Assembly (NCBI RefSeq): GCF_003931915.1
Contig: NZ_RSAA01000015.1
Span: 124,001-188,000, forward strand
Direction: 5' to 3'
DNA: 64,000 nt
From: Saccharopolyspora rhizosphaerae
GTDB lineage: Bacteria; Actinomycetota; Actinomycetes; Mycobacteriales; Pseudonocardiaceae
Within the stretch, counting starts at the first letter, position 1. Each line of letters opens with the position of its first letter. The translations under genes and the position numbers were made by a program. Below the pieces are notes generated by a model that saw only the letters and a list, made by a program, of their open reading frames with translations, had not been told where the DNA came from and did not search any database. This document shows, piece after piece, positions 17,868 through 26,933 of the stretch.

Positions 17868-18296
17868 ATGCGATTCGGGAAGCGGCTAACGAATCCTGGG
17901 AGTGCCCCCCGAATGGCCTAATCTTCGCCGTTCATGATTACCGTTCGTGTTTGGTTGCATGGCATTCCGGCGTAAGTGGACTCACATGTCCGAATCGGGT
18001 CCTTGGCGGCCCATGGTGATCACGGTAGAGTCTCGGCCCCGTAACCGATGACAACCAGTCATGGGGAACGCCCGTTAGTCTCGCCGGTGTACGTCGGGGA
18101 AGTTGGCGGTGAGCGACGAGCTCGCTGTCGGCTAGGCGGCAATTGGCTTGCGGGAGTCGGATACAGACACGAAGCACGAAGGTTGTGCGCACGCGGGGAA
18201 GTGAGAGGGGTTGTGCGAGGAACATGAACTCGCCCAACGTTTTTCGCGTCCTTTCCTCGCGGGTGCGACTTTGCGCCTTCGGGAGGTAACGACCCT

Positions 18297-19790
18297 GTGA
18301 ACGGACGTGGCGAGCCCAGCCATGCCGGTTCCGCGAACCCGCGGAACGACGGCTACTGGGCCGATTCCTTCAACGCGGCGACTGACTGGTTCACCCCGGT
18401 CCAGCCGACCGAGCAGCACACCGCGGTAGGACTGCTCGACCGCCCGGACCAGCAGTGGTCCGACGAGCACCCGAGCTTCCCGCCGACGGGCTTCGAGATC
18501 ACCCCGCAGGACGTCTACGACGTGCTCGGCCCGGACGCCGAGGACGTCCTCGCGACCGCCGAGATCGACGTCGACGAGGTCATCCGGCTGATCAACGCCG
18601 AGACGACCGTCCTGCCGCCGATGGACTTCCTCGAGGCTGCGCCCGAGGGCGAGGCGGGCGCTCTCCCGCCGCAGCAGGTCACCGAGGCCATGACCGCCTG
18701 GAAGCGCCGCTTCCTCAAGGGCGCCGTGGCCGGCGTGCTGCTGACCCTGACCGGCAGCGGTGGCGCCGCCGCCGCGATGGACAAGTCGGTCACCGTCGAG
18801 GTGGACGGCCAGGAGCGGACCGTCAACACCTACGACGACACCGTCGGCGAGGTCCTCGAGGAGCAGGGCATCCGCGTCGGTCCGCACGACGCGTTGAGCC
18901 CGTCCCCGCAGGCCGAGGTGGGCCATGGCGAGACCATCACGCTCGACCGCGGTCGGCTGCTCAAGCTCAACGTCGACGGTGAGGTCCGCGAGGAGTGGGT
19001 CCGCTCGGTGACCGTCGAGCAGGCCCTGCGCCAGCTCGGCGTCAACGCCGACGGCGCCGTCCTCAACGCCGACCGCACCATGCCGGTGCCCGAGCAGGGC
19101 ATGGAGCTGTCGGTCCGCACCAAGAAGGACATCACCCTCATCGACGGGGGCAGCGGGGCCAAGCAGCTGACCACCACCGCCGCGAACATCGACGAGCTGG
19201 TCAAGGAGCAGAAGCTCCAGCTCGGCCCGGACGACAAGGTCACCCCCGGCAACGCTGCGAAGCTGGTCACCGGCGCCGAGGTGCGCATCGACCGCACGCA
19301 GAGCTCGGTGGTCAGCGTGACCGTGCCGGTGCCGCCGCCGGTCCGCGAGATCGTCGACAACACGATGTTCAAGGGCGAGGAGAAGGTCGAGTCGCCCGGC
19401 CGCTCCGGCGAGAAGATCCAGTTCACCCGGATCACCAAGGTCAACGGCGACGAGTCCGGCCGCGAGGTCGTCGACGAGAAGGTCACCAAGGCGCCGGTCG
19501 AGAAGGTCGTCCGCGTCGGTGGCAAGCCGGCGCCGAACAGCGCCGTCTGGGACAAGCTCGTCCAGTGCGAGGCGACCGGCAACTGGGCCATGAACAGCGG
19601 CAACGGCTACTACGGCGGGCTGCAGTTCGACAAGTCCACGTGGGACGCCTACGGCGGCGACCAGTACGCCCCGTACCCGCACCAGGCCACCCGCGAGCAG
19701 CAGATCGCGGTCGCCGAGAAGGTGCGCGACGCCCGCGGCGGCAGCTACGGCGCTTGGCCGTCCTGCTCGTCCAAGCTCGGCCTCGACTGA
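18297..19790 (+). CDS. rpfB: Resuscitation-promoting factor RpfB
   Basis: A 497-residue membrane-anchored muralytic enzyme. Residues 1-138 form a hydrophilic, probably cytoplasmic segment. One transmembrane helix follows (about 141-160), then DUF348 ubiquitin-like repeats (about 163-335), a G5 domain (about 336-410) that binds peptidoglycan or zinc, and the Rpf catalytic domain (414-497) with Glu425 in VQCEATGNW. The Rpf domain is close to that of the short paralogue just upstream. The long cytoplasmic N-terminus is much larger than in M. tuberculosis RpfB. The GTG start has GGGAGG 10 nt upstream. Two strong hairpins follow the gene. Confidence 0.94.
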   Translation: MNGRGEPSHAGSANPRNDGYWADSFNAATDWFTPVQPTEQHTAVGLLDRPDQQWSDEHPSFPPTGFEITPQDVYDVLGPDAEDVLATAEIDVDEVIRLINAETTVLPPMDFLEAAPEGEAGALPPQQVTEAMTAWKRRFLKGAVAGVLLTLTGSGGAAAAMDKSVTVEVDGQERTVNTYDDTVGEVLEEQGIRVGPHDALSPSPQAEVGHGETITLDRGRLLKLNVDGEVREEWVRSVTVEQALRQLGVNADGAVLNADRTMPVPEQGMELSVRTKKDITLIDGGSGAKQLTTTAANIDELVKEQKLQLGPDDKVTPGNAAKLVTGAEVRIDRTQSSVVSVTVPVPPPVREIVDNTMFKGEEKVESPGRSGEKIQFTRITKVNGDESGREVVDEKVTKAPVEKVVRVGGKPAPNSAVWDKLVQCEATGNWAMNSGNGYYGGLQFDKSTWDAYGGDQYAPYPHQATREQQIAVAEKVRDARGGSYGAWPSCSSKLGLD

Positions 19791-19795
19791 TCCCC

Positions 19796-19880
19796 CACCG
19801 CACCGCTCCTCGCGGGGCGGTGCGGGTAGGACACCCTCAGCGGCTCTCCGGCACGACCGGAGAGCCGCTGAGTCTTCGTG
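19796..19880 (+). terminator. Double hairpin terminator of rpfB
   Basis: A first stem CCGCACCGC/GCGGTGCGG (about 19797-19825) is followed by a perfect 16-bp stem (19836-19851 with 19857-19872, loop CACGA) and TCTTCGTG. Confidence 0.85.
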
Positions 19881-19967
19881 CGCCGAGCGTCCTTCGGCGC
19901 TCGGCTGACGAGTGCGCGCCGGTTCCTCGCCGGTTGACCTGGTGAGTTCGTCGTCCTCGAGCGCGGG

Positions 19968-19973
19968 TAGGTT
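19968..19973 (+). promoter_or_regulatory. Leaderless-type -10 of ksgA
   Basis: TAGGTT ends 7 nt before GTG 19981, which supports that start over longer in-frame options at 19912 and 19942. Confidence 0.5.
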
Positions 19974-19980
19974 CGTCCGC

Positions 19981-20850
19981 GTGGATGAGCAGGGGGCTGC
20001 GCTGCTGGGACCGGCCGACGTGCGTCGGCTGGCCGACGAGCTGGGCATCAAACCGACCAAGAAGCTCGGGCAGAACTTCGTGCACGACCCGAACACGGTC
20101 CGCCGGATCGTGTCGGCCGCGAACCTCGAGGCCGATGACGTCGTGCTCGAGGTCGGTCCGGGCCTGGGGTCGCTGACGCTCGCGCTGCTGCCCGTCGCCG
20201 GGGCCGTCACCGCGGTGGAGATCGACCCGGTGCTGGCGGAGCGGCTGCCGCGGACCGCGCAGGAGTTCGCGCCGCAGCTGGCCGACCGGTTGAGCGTGCT
20301 GTCCGCCGATGCGCTGCGGGTGCGGGCCGAGGACTTCGCGAAGCCGCCGACCGCCTTGGTGGCCAACCTGCCCTACAACGTCGCCGTGCCCGTCGTGCTG
20401 CACCTGCTCGCGGAGTTGCCGAGCCTGCGGCACGGCCTGGTCATGGTGCAGTCCGAGGTCGCCGACCGGATGGCCGCCGAACCGGGAAGCCGGGTCTACG
20501 GCGTGCCGAGCGCGAAGGCGGCGTGGTTCGCCGACGTGCGCCGCGCGGGTCCGGTGCCGCGCAAGGTGTTCTGGCCGGTGCCCAACGTGGACTCCGGGCT
20601 GGTCGCCTTCGAGCGCGTCGCCCCGCCGTCGGACGCACCCCGGGAGGACGTCTTCCGGGTCGTGGACGCGGCCTTCGCGCAGCGGCGGAAGACGCTGCGG
20701 GGCGCGTTGTCCGGTTGGGCCGGATCCGCGGCGCGGGCGGAGGAGTTGCTGCGCGTGGCCGGAGTGGACCCGACGACGCGCGGGGAGCAGTTGCGCATCA
20801 CCGACTTCGCCCGGATCGCGGAGGCCGCGTCATCCGGGTCGACCAGCTGA
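19981..20850 (+). CDS. rsmA: 16S rRNA dimethyladenosine transferase
   Basis: A 289-residue KsgA/RsmA enzyme that dimethylates A1518 and A1519 in helix 45 of 16S rRNA, a late step in 30S maturation. [10 protein letters not shown] begins the domain, [14 protein letters not shown] binds SAM, EIDP holds the ribose-binding acid and [10 protein letters not shown] is the catalytic NLPY motif. A C-terminal helical domain ([13 protein letters not shown]) completes it. GTG 19981 is chosen from the TAGGTT -10 located 7 nt upstream. In mycobacteria ispE follows directly, whereas here a methionine importer intervenes. Confidence 0.95.
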   Translation: MDEQGAALLGPADVRRLADELGIKPTKKLGQNFVHDPNTVRRIVSAANLEADDVVLEVGPGLGSLTLALLPVAGAVTAVEIDPVLAERLPRTAQEFAPQLADRLSVLSADALRVRAEDFAKPPTALVANLPYNVAVPVVLHLLAELPSLRHGLVMVQSEVADRMAAEPGSRVYGVPSAKAAWFADVRRAGPVPRKVFWPVPNVDSGLVAFERVAPPSDAPREDVFRVVDAAFAQRRKTLRGALSGWAGSAARAEELLRVAGVDPTTRGEQLRITDFARIAEAASSGSTS

Positions 20851-21011
20851 ACCACCCGTCCGGAGCTTGCGAACACGCACCGCGACATCACTGTGAGTGA
20901 GCGAAACGCCACGGCCTGAGGAAAGATTCCCGCTCCACCGGGTATGTGATCTGTCAAACGATTTCGGTCGGTGACCGCTATCAGCTTGCGCCAAGACGCG
21001 TCGATGGGGTC

Positions 21012-21017
21012 TACTAT
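21012..21017 (+). promoter_or_regulatory. -10 element of the metNIQ leader
   Basis: TACTAT lies 8 nt before the first paired base of the SAM aptamer, so the transcript would start at the aptamer. A -35 is not clear (TTGCGC at 20986 is 20 nt away). Confidence 0.45.
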
Positions 21018-21025
21018 TCGGGAAA

Positions 21026-21111
21026 TCCATCCCGAGCGGCCGAGAGACCTGGCTTGTTGACGCCGCAGCAACCACCCGTCGCGGGCAGGTGCTAACGCCA
21101 GGACCGATGGA
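21026..21111 (+). ncRNA. SAM-I (S-box) riboswitch
   Basis: P1 pairs TCCAT (21026-21030) with ATGGA (21107-21111). P2 pairs GCGGC (21036-21040) with GCCGC (21062-21066). The conserved GAGAGACCTGGC, TTGTTGAC, GCAACC and GGTGCTAACGCC blocks are in the order and spacing of the S-box aptamer. A P3-like stem ACCCG/CGGG separates the last two. It senses S-adenosylmethionine and precedes a methionine ABC importer. The 3' strand of P1 overlaps a GGAG ribosome site for a small ORF, so SAM could control that ORF's translation. Confidence 0.88.
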
Positions 21112-21117
21112 GTAGCT

Positions 21118-21261
21118 GTGGATTCCAACGCGCGGTTAGCGAACCTGCCTGCCACCGGCGACGCCCGGTACGAGGTGCTCCACATCAGGGAGCTGCTCAC
21201 GCAGCGGCGGGTCATCGACCACGGACGGCGCACCACCTGCGCCTGTCGTCGCGAGATGTGA
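21118..21261 (+). CDS. Small leader-peptide-like ORF in the metNIQ leader
   Basis: A 47-codon ORF starts at GTG 21118, 6 nt after the SAM aptamer, with GGAG 5 nt upstream that lies inside P1. Its C-terminal half reads HIRELLTQRRVIDHGRRTT then CACRREM. The RR-h-I-D-x-x-R-x(3)-C pattern resembles the short leader peptides I recall before sulfur-metabolism genes in actinobacteria, where translation over Cys codons senses amino-acid supply. An internal GTG (21175) would give a 28-residue peptide nearer the usual length. Length alone is not evidence in such GC-rich DNA; the position and pattern are. Confidence 0.5.
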   Translation: MDSNARLANLPATGDARYEVLHIRELLTQRRVIDHGRRTTCACRREM

Positions 21262-21353
21262 CCCGGCATTCCCCTTCTTCCTTTCGCCTAGAAGTTCCCC
21301 ATGGCTGCTGCCCGCGCGCGGGCCGGCCGTCGCGAGCTGATGTGGAGCAGATC
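21262..21353 (+). promoter_or_regulatory. Leader segment between the small ORF and metN
   Basis: A pyrimidine-rich run (about 21268-21288) is followed by the perfect palindrome CCCGCGCGCGGG (21311-21322). There is no T tract. It could serve as a Rho-dependent or hairpin attenuator region. The metN ribosome site GGAG is at 21344-21347. Confidence 0.3.
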
Positions 21354-22376
21354 GTGATCTCTGTAGAGAACCTGACCAAGTCCTTCCAGCACAACGGGAG
21401 TGCCGTCCGCGCCCTCGACGGCGTGTCGATGGAGGTCCACGCCGGTTCGGTGTGCGGTGTGGTCGGCCCGAGCGGAGCGGGGAAGTCGACGCTGGCCCGG
21501 TGCATCGCGCTGCTGGAGAAGCCCGACGCCGGTGCGATCCGGGTGGACGGCACCGACCTGGTGTCGCTGGACGGCAAGGCGTTGCGCGCCGCGCGCCGGC
21601 AGATCGGCGTGGTCCCGCAGGGCGATTCGCTGTTGCGGCAGCGCACCGCCGCGGGCAACGTGGCGCTGCCGCTCGAGGCCGCCGGCATCGGTGGCCCGCA
21701 GCGCCGCAACCGCGTGGGTGAGCTGCTCGACCTGGTGGGGCTGACCGACAAGGCGTCGGCCTACCCGGACCAGCTCTCCGGTGGTCAGCGCCAGCGGATC
21801 GCGGTCGCCCGCGCCCTGGCGGCCAAGCCCTCGGTGCTGCTGGCCGACGAGCCGACCTCCGCGCTGGACCCGGCCACCACCGACTCGGTGCTGACGGTCC
21901 TGGACCGCGCGCGGGCCGAACTCGGCGTCACCGTCCTCGTGGTCACCCACGACATGGCGGTGGTGCGCAAGATCGCCGACGACGTCGCGGTGCTCGAGGA
22001 CGGCCAGGTCGTCGAGCACGGCAAGGTCCTGGACCTCGTCGCCGAACCCGGCAGCAAGATCAGCGGCACCTTGCTGCCCGAAACGGACCAGGCCGACCAG
22101 CTCCGGCCGACCTCGGGACGCCACGACGTGGTCGCCGAGGTCGTCCTGGTCGGCTTCGCCGCCGTGGGAGCGCTGCTCCCCGAGGCCTCCAACCGGTTCG
22201 CCGTCGACCTGGCGATCCTGGGCGGTGGCCTGACCCGCCTCGGCGACACCCCGGTCGCCAAGTTCAAGATCGGCCTCACCGGTGAGCGTTCCGAGGCGGC
22301 GCTGAAGTGGATGATCGAGCGGGACGCGCACGTCCGGCGCGCCCCGGTGAGCGTTGACGGAGTTGCTGCTGCGTGA
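21354..22376 (+). CDS. metN: Methionine ABC transporter ATPase
   Basis: A 340-residue importer ATPase with Walker A GPSGAGKST (38-46), signature LSGGQRQR, Walker B VLLADEPTSALD, and a C-terminal NIL domain (about 255-335) that binds methionine and inhibits transport when the pool is full. The GTG start has GGAG 6 nt upstream. It overlaps metI by 4 bp. Control is probably double: SAM riboswitch on expression and NIL-domain feedback on activity. Confidence 0.95.
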   Translation: MISVENLTKSFQHNGSAVRALDGVSMEVHAGSVCGVVGPSGAGKSTLARCIALLEKPDAGAIRVDGTDLVSLDGKALRAARRQIGVVPQGDSLLRQRTAAGNVALPLEAAGIGGPQRRNRVGELLDLVGLTDKASAYPDQLSGGQRQRIAVARALAAKPSVLLADEPTSALDPATTDSVLTVLDRARAELGVTVLVVTHDMAVVRKIADDVAVLEDGQVVEHGKVLDLVAEPGSKISGTLLPETDQADQLRPTSGRHDVVAEVVLVGFAAVGALLPEASNRFAVDLAILGGGLTRLGDTPVAKFKIGLTGERSEAALKWMIERDAHVRRAPVSVDGVAAA

Positions 22377-23056
22377 CTGATGTGACCCCCTGGTCGGAGG
22401 TCGGCGAACTGCTGGGCGAGGCAACGCTCGAAACGCTTTACATGGTGCTGGTGGCGACCGTGCTGGCCGTGGTCGGCGGGTTGCCGCTGGGTGTGCTGCT
22501 GCACCTGACCTCACCGGTCGGGCTGAACCCCAAGCCGGTGCTGAACAAGGTGCTCGGCGTGGTTGTGGACGTGGTGCGCTCGGTGCCCTTCGTGGTGCTG
22601 CTGGTGGTGCTGGCGTCGTTCACCAGGCTGCTGATCGGCACCTCGATCGGCAGCAGCGCGGTGATCGTGCCGCTCACCATCGGCGCGGTCCCCTTCTTCG
22701 CGCGGCTGACGCAGAACGCGTTGCGCGAAGTCGGGTTCACCGTCGTCGAAGCCGCGATCACGACCGGGTCGAGCAGGCTGCGGATCGTGTGGACGGTGCT
22801 GCTCGGGGAGGCCCGGGCAGCGCTCGTCGGCGCTGTCGGCGTCACCGCCGTGGCGCTGATCGGCTACGCCGCGATGGCCGGCGCCATCGGCGGTGGCGGC
22901 CTGGGCACGACCGCGATCCAGGACGGCTACCAGGGCTACGACGACCGGATCCTCTACGGATCGGTCGTGGTGCTGGGCCTGCTTGCCTTCCTGATCCAGT
23001 TGATCACCGATCGCACCGCGAAGCTCGTCGATCGCCGGCGCACCGCCGTCGGCTGA
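22373..23056 (+). CDS. metI: Methionine ABC transporter permease
   Basis: A 227-residue permease with five to six transmembrane helices. The coupling-helix EAA loop is visible as EAAITTGSSRLRIVWTVLL, and RSVPFVVLLV and GGGGLGTTAIQDGY are typical of MetI. The GTG start overlaps the metN stop (GTGA). Confidence 0.95.
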   Translation: MTDVTPWSEVGELLGEATLETLYMVLVATVLAVVGGLPLGVLLHLTSPVGLNPKPVLNKVLGVVVDVVRSVPFVVLLVVLASFTRLLIGTSIGSSAVIVPLTIGAVPFFARLTQNALREVGFTVVEAAITTGSSRLRIVWTVLLGEARAALVGAVGVTAVALIGYAAMAGAIGGGGLGTTAIQDGYQGYDDRILYGSVVVLGLLAFLIQLITDRTAKLVDRRRTAVG

Positions 23057-23162
23057 CCTCCCCTCCGTTCCGGAGGACCTCCCCCCACGCGCACGTCCCA
23101 CGAGGACGGTGCGCGACCGCTGCCTGCCCGGAACCCGGGCTTGCTACGAAAGGACGCACGAC

Positions 23163-23969
23163 ATGCGCCTGCGCTTCGCCGCTCTGGTCGCCTCGGCCGG
23201 AGTGCTGCTGGCCGCCTGCGGTGGTGGTTCCGCCGCCGAAGACCCCAACGCGCCGTTGACGATCGGGGTCAGCCCGACCCCGCACGGTGAGATCCTCGAG
23301 TTCGTCGACGAGAACCTGGCCGAGCAGGCCGGCATCGACATCGAGATCGAGAAGTTCGACGACTACAACCGGCCCAACGAGGCCGTCGCCAACGGCGAGC
23401 TGGACGCGAACTACTTCCAGCACGTGCCGTACCTGGAGGAGTACCGGAAGGAGCGCGGCGGCGAGTTCGCCTGGGTCGAGCCGGTGCACCTGGAGCCGCT
23501 CGCCGTCTACTCCAAGCAGGCGAAGTCGCTGGAGGAGCTGCCGGCCGGAGCCACCGTGACCCTGTCCAACGACCCGGCGAACCAGTTCCGCGGCCTGAAG
23601 CTGCTGGAGCAGGGCGGGCTGGTCAAGCTCAAGCCGGAGGCGGCCGTGGGCACGCGGCTGGACGCGGCCATCGCCGAGAACCCGAAGAACCTCCAGCTGA
23701 AGGACCTGTCCCCGGACCAGTTGCCGCGCTCGATCGACGACGCGGCCGCCGCGGTGGTCAACGGCAACTACGCGATCAAGGCGAAGCTGTCGGACCCGCT
23801 GCTGGTGGAGAGCCCGCAGAGCAACCCCTACGCCAACGGCCTGGTTACCAGCCCGTCCCTGGCGAAGGACCCGCGGGTGCTCAAGCTGGCCGAGCTGCTG
23901 CGCAGCCCGCAGGTCACCGACTTCATCAACCAGAAGTGGGGCGGGGTCGCGGTCGTCCCCGCTTCCTGA
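23163..23969 (+). CDS. metQ: Methionine-binding lipoprotein
   Basis: A 268-residue NlpA/MetQ substrate-binding lipoprotein. The lipobox LLAAC places the lipidated Cys at residue 19, followed by a GGGSAAED tether. Conserved ligand-binding blocks include PHGEIL, NELDANYFQH-type GELDANYFQHVPYL, and SNDPANQFRGLKLL. ATG 23163 is preceded by AAAGGA. It is the last gene of the methionine operon; a long stem-loop follows. Confidence 0.95.
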   Translation: MRLRFAALVASAGVLLAACGGGSAAEDPNAPLTIGVSPTPHGEILEFVDENLAEQAGIDIEIEKFDDYNRPNEAVANGELDANYFQHVPYLEEYRKERGGEFAWVEPVHLEPLAVYSKQAKSLEELPAGATVTLSNDPANQFRGLKLLEQGGLVKLKPEAAVGTRLDAAIAENPKNLQLKDLSPDQLPRSIDDAAAAVVNGNYAIKAKLSDPLLVESPQSNPYANGLVTSPSLAKDPRVLKLAELLRSPQVTDFINQKWGGVAVVPAS

Positions 23970-23982
23970 CCGGCTCCCCACA

Positions 23983-24028
23983 GGGCGAGGACCGCGGTTC
24001 CACCACCCCGGATCTGCGGTTCTCGCCC
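23983..24028 (+). terminator. Terminator of metNIQ
   Basis: A 13-bp stem (23983-23995 with 24016-24028, one G-T pair) with a 20-nt loop, 13 bp after the metQ stop codon. Confidence 0.65.
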
Positions 24029-24101
24029 GCGTCGCCGGGACGGGGCGCACCCCGCGGACGGCTGTGCGCAGGGAAGTGGGCCACCAGGTTCGTCGGCCAC
24101 G

Positions 24102-24107
24102 TAGGCT
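24102..24107 (+). promoter_or_regulatory. Leaderless-type -10 of ispE
   Basis: TAGGCT ends 6 nt before GTG 24114. There is no Shine-Dalgarno. Confidence 0.5.
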
Positions 24108-24113
24108 CTTGGT

Positions 24114-25079
24114 GTGCTCTCCGTGGTTCCTACACCGATCACCGTCCGAGTCCCGGCGAAGGTGAACCTCCACCTCTCGGTGGGTGACGCTCGTCCGGAC
24201 GGCTACCACGAGCTGGTCACCGTCTTCCAGGCCCTGTCGCTGACCGACGACGTCACCGTGCTGGCGTCCGACGAGCCGGGCCTCGAGGTCAAGGGCGAGG
24301 GTGCGGACTCCGTCCCCACCGGCCCGGAGAACCTCGCCTGGAAGGCCGTGCGGCTGCTGGCCGAGCACTCCGGCCGCGACCCTGAGGACCCGGGCCTGCG
24401 GATCTCGATCAACAAGGGCATCCCGGTCGCCGGTGGCATGGCCGGCGGCAGTGCTGACGCGGCCGCCACGCTGCAGGCCGTCAACCAGCTGTGGCGGCTG
24501 GAGCTGGGCCGCGACGAGCTCGGCGACCTGGCAGGCAAGCTCGGCAGCGACGTCCCGTTCTCGCTGCAGGGCGGCACCGCGCTGGGCACCGGACGCGGGG
24601 AGCGGCTCGTCCCGGTGCTGGCCCGGCACACCTTCCACTGGGTCATCGCGCTGGACAAGGAGGGGCTGAGCACCCCCGGCGTCTACGGCGAGCTGGACCG
24701 GCTCCGCGCGGAGAACGGCAACGGCCGGATCGGTGAGGTGGAACCCCTGCTGGAGGCCCTGGCCTCCGGTGATCCCCGGCAGCTCGCGCTGCTGCTGGGC
24801 AACGACCTGCAATCGGCGGCGGTGTCGCTGCGCCCGGGCCTGCGCCGCACGCTGCGCGCGGGCGTCCAGGCAGGCGCGCTGGCCGGCATCGTCTCGGGCT
24901 CCGGTCCGACCTGCGCCTTCCTCTGCACCGACGCCGACGAAGCCGTCCGGGTCGCTGCGGAGCTCTCCGGTGCGGGCGTCTGCCGCACCGTCCGCGTCGC
25001 GCACGGTCCTGTACCGGGGGCGAAGGTCGTCTCCGAGGAGCCGGCCGACCGTCCGACCCCGCCCCAAGTCCACGCCTGA
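24114..25079 (+). CDS. ispE: 4-diphosphocytidyl-2-C-methyl-D-erythritol kinase
   Basis: A 321-residue GHMP-family kinase of the MEP isoprenoid pathway that phosphorylates CDP-methylerythritol. [19 protein letters not shown] opens the protein, the ATP loop [15 protein letters not shown] is at about 102-116, and [12 protein letters not shown] is the third GHMP motif. It is followed by an ABC-F gene after 19 bp. It has its own leaderless promoter, consistent with insertion of metNIQ upstream. Confidence 0.96.
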   Translation: MLSVVPTPITVRVPAKVNLHLSVGDARPDGYHELVTVFQALSLTDDVTVLASDEPGLEVKGEGADSVPTGPENLAWKAVRLLAEHSGRDPEDPGLRISINKGIPVAGGMAGGSADAAATLQAVNQLWRLELGRDELGDLAGKLGSDVPFSLQGGTALGTGRGERLVPVLARHTFHWVIALDKEGLSTPGVYGELDRLRAENGNGRIGEVEPLLEALASGDPRQLALLLGNDLQSAAVSLRPGLRRTLRAGVQAGALAGIVSGSGPTCAFLCTDADEAVRVAAELSGAGVCRTVRVAHGPVPGAKVVSEEPADRPTPPQVHA

Positions 25080-25098
25080 CGGAGTAGTCGAACCCTCG

Positions 25099-26877
<1,779 letters not shown>

Positions 26878-26920
26878 GCCCGGACGAGCGGCGAGGCGTG
26901 CCTCGGCGCATCCCGGCTCG

Positions 26921-26926
26921 TAAGCT
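26921..26926 (+). promoter_or_regulatory. Leaderless-type -10 of the acyl-AMP ligase gene
   Basis: TAAGCT ends 7 nt before ATG 26934, with no ribosome site between. Confidence 0.5.
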
Positions 26927-26933
26927 GCGCTCC

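Larger units (their letters stand above)
17677..18296 (+). other. Intergenic region before rpfB
   Basis: About 620 bp with no gene. It contains two terminator hairpins (17710-17732 and 17747-17783), a CRP-like inverted repeat (17850-17867) and then a long probable leader with a CGGGAGG-type ribosome site at 18280-18286, 10 nt before the GTG of rpfB. A c-di-AMP (ydaO) riboswitch is known before rpf genes in streptomycetes. I see isolated fragments (CGAATCCTGGGA at about 17889, GGGGAAC at 18063) but cannot assemble the aptamer. Confidence 0.5.

Noticed and set aside
17887-18110. Possible ydaO (c-di-AMP) riboswitch before rpfB
   Set aside because: Only isolated fragments resembling the consensus (CGAATCCTG, GGGGAAC) are seen, about 170 nt apart, without pairing that assembles the aptamer. 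Kept as a check under findings.
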